Source: a virus
IMG/VR virus record: IMGVR_UViG_3300017788_003148
Coordinates: 1-42,004 of that record
DNA length: 42,004 nucleotides
Strand: one strand, 5' to 3'
A program made the position numbers and the translations under genes. The notes beneath the pieces are model-generated. The model made no database searches, had not been told where the DNA came from, and worked only from the letters and a program-made list of their open reading frames with translations. This document shows positions 38,300-42,004 of this stretch, one piece after another (within the stretch, counting starts at the first letter, position 1; every line of letters starts with the position of its first letter).

Positions 38300-40969
38300 T
38301 TAAAATTCAAATAAGCTGTTAAATGTGTTTTTTTCTTCCGTGCGAGAAATATCCCAACCCAATACACCGATGAGATTCTCTAGTTTATTATCGATAATGG
38401 TATTTTCCATTTCAGCATCATCGAACGGAAGTTCCATAAACCATTTTGGCAATCGCAGTTCATCTACGGGATAAGCCACCGAAGTGAATCCTATGGGATT
38501 GGATTTCAACTTGCAGACGATGACCTTAGCTCCGTCTACGATCTGTATACTATATTTGTCGCTGTTCATACGGCGCAAGGTATTCCAATTGATTGATGCT
38601 CTTACATGCCCAGGCATATTGGCCTTACCTTGTTTCTTTTCTTTAGCTTCATAATCTGTGATATTGTTAGCACGTTTTGGACTACCTTTTTCCCAGCCTG
38701 GTCTGCTCTTAAATTCGGTGCGAAATTTCGTTATGAAATCTAAAACTTTTTCTTCGGTAGAGCCGGTGAGTACTTTTTCTAATATATCGCTTAGAAAATC
38801 TTGGATAAATGCCGGAGTATCGCTGCGTTTAAGATCTAACCCCATAGCTTTGATCTTTCCAGGTTTTCCATCTGTATCTTGTCGCTTGCCTTCTTTATCA
38901 TAGACTAGCACAGCATATCTTTTCTTAGTAATGAACAGTGCCTTGGAACCCACGATTTCTCTACCGGCTTTTATAACATCACCTCTAGTGGGAGGGCAGT
39001 GGAATGCATCTTGCATGAATTTAACAAAAGTTCCGTTTACTTCTTCTGCGATTTTGTCATAGAGCGATATGATGTTTTCTTTGGTCCACGGTATGACCCC
39101 GGTATCGATGTCTTTCTTTAAGGTAGTATAAGCAGAAAAATAACAACTGTCTGTATCACCGTAAATGATAGCACGACCTACGTGATTATATTCTCCGGTA
39201 ATGATTTCATTGACCTTGGCAGCCATGTGTTTGGCCAGTTGCCGTCCAGTTAAGGTGGTTGACTGACCAATACGCTTATCGAAAAATCTACAACCGGGAT
39301 TAAGGATGGCACCATATAGACTATTTAGGTTAATCTTTTTGACTAACTGACGTTTGTCCCAGTATTCTTCTTCTATTTTATTACCTGCTTGAATACATTC
39401 TTTCAATTTAGCCTGCATCTCTTTACGTTCAGCGTACCAGCGTTTTAATAGACCGGGTATAATACCTTCTTTTTCATAGGTGAAGATAGTTCCATTAGCT
39501 GACAGCATCCATGGTTGGTTGCTATCGAAGATTAATTTATAAATCTCTGCAGCGCTGTGTATAGTAGTTTCGCCATCCTCCCAATCAATGGTGATTTCAG
39601 TATCTTTACGTTGCTCCATCACTGCGGTATATTCGAAGCTACCAAACAACCCTTCCCAGGAGGCAGCAAATGATTTCTTTTTAAGAGACATCTGTTCGTG
39701 TATGTGCGCCTGTGTATAGACCGACCTTAATTGTCCCACGATCGTTTCTGGACCCATGTTCAAAGCACGAATCGCCGAGGGGTACAGCGAATTAATATCT
39801 AACGAACCGACCCAGTCTTGTAGTCCTTCTTTGGGATAAGCGACATAAGCACCTGCAGCCTGTGTGTCCTCGTCTTCAGATAACTTAGGTCTATTTGGAA
39901 CTTGGAATCCTCGTCGATGTGCTTCGTTGATGATAGCTTGTTCAGTTACAGCCACAGCGCCCATGGTAGTCTGTAGCAACACCGTACATTCGTGTGCTAG
40001 TTTGTTTGCGAGATCGATGAATTTTAATTTATCATCTAATTTATTTAACAGTGCTACGTCTTGTCTATTATACTCGATAAATCTATGGAAATCGTTGTTG
40101 TATAACTGATCTAGTGTGCCTTCATATACTGTTTTATTCTCACCAATTTCTGCTTCTCCGATGGCATCCAGTCTATAAGTGTGCCGCTCTTCATAGGTAT
40201 ATTTCCTATAGAGTTCTAAACTGTCTAGGTGTACTCTGCCTACGAGATCGTAGGTTTCCATCTGCCTACCATATTTTTCAAATTCTCGCTTTTTAGGAAA
40301 CTGGTCCCATAAACAAAATCTGCGGGTGTCTTCTTTGCTGAGCACACGGGTAACACGGTTGACTGTGTAAGGGATGTCGTAGCCCTCGCTGTTCCAACCG
40401 CTGATAATATCAGAATCCTGTATCAATTCTAGAAAAGTCTCTAGCATGTCTGATTCATTTTCGAATAGATAACAGTTTGAAATGTCGCTGATCAATTCGT
40501 TGGCTTGGTTAAAGGACAACGATTTGGGAGGTAATGCCAGTGTTATCAACCTATCTAACCATTTAAGATGGACACTGATAGCAGTTATAGGCATGAATGG
40601 GTCGCTGGGATCAGCATAACCTCGTTCTGGATCGAAAGCAACTTCGATGTCAAAGAAACAGATGTTTAGATTTGGTGCTTCTTGATTTAGATAATTTTCA
40701 CTGAGAGTAACAAATATAGGATTGATGTCTGATTCATAGAATTCTTTTCCGCTGTTAATTGCTAATTCTTTGCGAAAATCTTTGGAATTTTTACAGACTA
40801 CCCTAGTTAACGGGTCACCATATATGCTAGTGAATTTTCCGCGAGGATCTGGATAATAAAACGTATACCGTACCGGATATTCTTTGAATAGCCGTTGGCT
40901 TTGATCATTTCTTTCGACGATCTTGATAATATCATTATCTCGATCGAATAATGCGTCGACGTAACTCAT
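38300..40969 (-). CDS. 43: Family B DNA polymerase (gp43)
   Basis: Replicative polymerase with 3'-5' proofreading, 889 residues (T4 gp43: 898). Exonuclease motifs: FFDIEVAFD (D107, E109), SGWNSEGYDIP near 190 and EYNRQD near 299. Polymerase motifs: DINSLYPSAIR near 391, KKINLNSLYG near 544 and YGDTDS near 603. I start at ATG 40969, preceded by AGGAGA, because the longer frame begins with TTG in a poor context. The end overlaps the clamp promoter. Confidence 0.97.
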   Translation of the reverse strand: MSYVDALFDRDNDIIKIVERNDQSQRLFKEYPVRYTFYYPDPRGKFTSIYGDPLTRVVCKNSKDFRKELAINSGKEFYESDINPIFVTLSENYLNQEAPNLNICFFDIEVAFDPERGYADPSDPFMPITAISVHLKWLDRLITLALPPKSLSFNQANELISDISNCYLFENESDMLETFLELIQDSDIISGWNSEGYDIPYTVNRVTRVLSKEDTRRFCLWDQFPKKREFEKYGRQMETYDLVGRVHLDSLELYRKYTYEERHTYRLDAIGEAEIGENKTVYEGTLDQLYNNDFHRFIEYNRQDVALLNKLDDKLKFIDLANKLAHECTVLLQTTMGAVAVTEQAIINEAHRRGFQVPNRPKLSEDEDTQAAGAYVAYPKEGLQDWVGSLDINSLYPSAIRALNMGPETIVGQLRSVYTQAHIHEQMSLKKKSFAASWEGLFGSFEYTAVMEQRKDTEITIDWEDGETTIHSAAEIYKLIFDSNQPWMLSANGTIFTYEKEGIIPGLLKRWYAERKEMQAKLKECIQAGNKIEEEYWDKRQLVKKINLNSLYGAILNPGCRFFDKRIGQSTTLTGRQLAKHMAAKVNEIITGEYNHVGRAIIYGDTDSCYFSAYTTLKKDIDTGVIPWTKENIISLYDKIAEEVNGTFVKFMQDAFHCPPTRGDVIKAGREIVGSKALFITKKRYAVLVYDKEGKRQDTDGKPGKIKAMGLDLKRSDTPAFIQDFLSDILEKVLTGSTEEKVLDFITKFRTEFKSRPGWEKGSPKRANNITDYEAKEKKQGKANMPGHVRASINWNTLRRMNSDKYSIQIVDGAKVIVCKLKSNPIGFTSVAYPVDELRLPKWFMELPFDDAEMENTIIDNKLENLIGVLGWDISRTEEKNTFNSLFEF

Positions 40970-41031
40970 TTTTCTCCTATGTGATTTATGGCTCACAAAT
41001 ACCAATGATGCGGATTATGGCCCAGCTGACC

Positions 41032-41337
41032 TTAGACAATATTACTTATCATCCTCACTAGTCCTACCGAGTCGATCGTGACAAGAAGTAGATAATTGGC
41101 AAGCATACCAAAACTACCACGAGTATAAGCAGCCCAAGCATACATTGCACAGCCAAGGATCCATATAGGATATAATATGAGTAAGGGTGGGGTAGGAACG
41201 GTAAGAGCCATGGTAATGCTACAGCCAATGCTAATAGCCCAAGCGATGACTTCAACCAGAAACCTAAACGGCCATTCATGGTAATCTCTCTCCGCCCACC
41301 GATAGATGTCTACGGCGACATCTGTGATTTGATGCAT
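41032..41337 (-). CDS. Membrane protein, 101 aa
   Basis: A 101-residue protein with three hydrophobic stretches (FLVEVIAWAISIGCSITMAL, PLLILYPIWILGCAMYAWAA, LANYLLLVTIDSVGLVRMI), so an integral membrane protein of unknown function; I recall similar ones near the polymerase genes of T4-like cyanophages. TAATG junction with the DsbA-like gene. The 62 bases between its stop and the polymerase start hold no strong promoter. Confidence 0.7.
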   Translation of the reverse strand: MHQITDVAVDIYRWAERDYHEWPFRFLVEVIAWAISIGCSITMALTVPTPPLLILYPIWILGCAMYAWAAYTRGSFGMLANYLLLVTIDSVGLVRMISNIV

Positions 41338-41597
41338 TATTTGTCTTTGCCAACCGTAGTGATCAATGTTTCTAGATCATCAAATTCTGAATAGACATCG
41401 TTCCAGTTGCCCTTGTGTGCGATAGAGATCGCTTTGTTGATCAATGCCGGTTTGATATCTAGCTCTTTGGCCACTGCTTGTACTGTTTCTTTTAGACCTT
41501 CCTGCAGGCTTTCGATCTCGTAGCGGATCTGTACGCCTTCGTTGACTAATCTTTCTAGCTTGGCTTTTTCTTCTGGTCCGTAGGTACGGCTACTCAT
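41337..41597 (-). CDS. dsbA: DsbA-like double-stranded DNA-binding protein
   Basis: An 86-residue helical, charged protein whose order (LVNEGVQIRYEIESLQEGLKETVQAVAKELDIKPALINKAISIAHKGN) resembles T4 DsbA, which binds DNA near late promoters and aids late transcription. The similarity is in pattern and length (T4 DsbA is 89 residues), not in a catalytic motif. AAGGAG precedes the ATG, and a palindrome-bearing promoter lies upstream (41613-41650). Confidence 0.65.
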   Translation of the reverse strand: MSSRTYGPEEKAKLERLVNEGVQIRYEIESLQEGLKETVQAVAKELDIKPALINKAISIAHKGNWNDVYSEFDDLETLITTVGKDK

Positions 41598-41612
41598 GTG
41601 GTTCTCCTTGAT

Positions 41613-41637
41613 AACTCTAGTATTTTATACTAGAGTT
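41613..41637. repeat. 10-bp palindrome overlapping a candidate promoter, possible operator
   Basis: Perfect 10-bp arms (41613-41622 and 41628-41637) around a five-base loop (arm AACTCTAGTA). On the minus strand TTGATT (41645-41650), 17 bases, TAAAAT (41622-41627) forms a promoter candidate whose -10 box lies in the loop. No T-run follows, so this is a more likely repressor site or leader hairpin than a terminator. Confidence 0.5.
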
Positions 41638-41646
41638 TCAAAAAAA

Positions 41647-42003
41647 TCAACGGTCTTGGTTGCGCAGCTTAGCCAAACCTAGATATTTTAAGACAGAGAT
41701 ATACATCCAACCTATGTCAAATTCCCAAGGCTTTTGGCTGAACTTGGCGGCTGTGCCATTGTCGTGGTGATTGGCATGAAGTTCCTCCCCGCCGATCCAG
41801 ACGGCCCAAGGCCATAAGTTACGGCTGCTGTCTCCGTTCTTGATGTTGCGATATCCCCACCAGTGGCATAGACCATTTATTACTCCCGCCGCGAAAAAAG
41901 GTATCCATATCATTTGGATACCCCACACTACGAGTCCCCAGAATCCAAAAAGAACAAGATCTATGATCAACATTAAGAATATTCCCGAGCGACTGTGTGT
42001 GGA
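41647..42003 (-). CDS. Fatty acid desaturase, 5' end outside the window
   Basis: The frame is open to the window edge; an ATG at 41973 exists, but residues before it (HSRSGIFLM) look like the middle of a membrane-bound desaturase. GLCHWWGYRN and GGEELHANHHDNGTAAKFSQKPWEFDIGWMYI contain the HxxHH histidine box of acyl desaturases, which use iron to introduce a double bond in fatty acids in the membrane. Similar genes occur in marine myoviruses. Only the C-terminal part is present. Confidence 0.85.
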   Translation of the reverse strand, partial: STHSRSGIFLMLIIDLVLFGFWGLVVWGIQMIWIPFFAAGVINGLCHWWGYRNIKNGDSSRNLWPWAVWIGGEELHANHHDNGTAAKFSQKPWEFDIGWMYISVLKYLGLAKLRNQDR

Positions 42004-42004
42004 G

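Noticed and set aside
41064-41279. Second minus-strand frame of 71 codons with hydrophobic content
   Set aside because: It lies entirely within the 101-aa membrane protein gene, which has the better start and TAATG junction.
1-42004. tRNA genes, integrase or attachment site
   Set aside because: I saw no cloverleaf-like sequence in the short intergenic gaps and no recombinase gene; the phage appears strictly lytic in this window.

Overview
The window looks like part of a T4-like marine myovirus genome. It carries a family B DNA polymerase (gp43 type), a gp45 sliding clamp, a T4 RNase H-type 5'-3' exonuclease, a probable DsbA, a phage-type thymidylate synthase/DHFR pair, a tail fibre and many small proteins I recognise as typical of T4-like cyanophages and their relatives. 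The DNA is AT-rich, genes are packed with ATGA and TAATG overlaps, and there are no rRNA genes, tRNA genes or host housekeeping operons. The host cannot be read from the sequence; an AT-rich marine bacterium (picocyanobacteria, SAR11 or similar) would fit.

Left part (1-17860): an accessory island of six radical SAM proteins, eight double-stranded-beta-helix proteins with HxD...H iron sites (2-oxoglutarate oxygenase / aspartyl-asparaginyl hydroxylase-like), one QueC-like PP-loop ATPase and four unrecognised proteins. Several families occur more than once. Two twitch-domain radical SAM genes and two shorter radical SAM genes lie in a mirror-image array that meets at 8738-8761. Transcription switches strand several times, and at the divergent junctions the ATG sits 4-6 nt after a late-promoter-like ATAAATA-type box. 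One hydroxylase has an in-frame TAG that cuts off a plausible C-terminal tail.

Middle (17861-24427): a tail fibre, then thyA and DHFR, a group of cyanophage-type small proteins, a VWA/HEXXH metallopeptidase-like protein and its MoxR-type AAA+ ATPase. The last two each have a near-consensus sigma70 promoter.

Right part (24427-42004): an all-minus early/replication region. It holds the exonuclease, queE, folE, a HIT protein, a phosphoribosyltransferase, a cupin, a GT-B glycosyltransferase, a queD-like gene, dpdA, the clamp, the polymerase, dsbA and the end of a fatty-acid desaturase that runs off the window. folE, queD, queE and dpdA together point to 7-deazaguanine modification of phage DNA; the QueC-like protein of the left island could supply the missing step. 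Strong promoters of the form TTGAC(A/T)-17-TATAAT precede folE and the clamp gene. Every stretch over 300 bases contains a gene.
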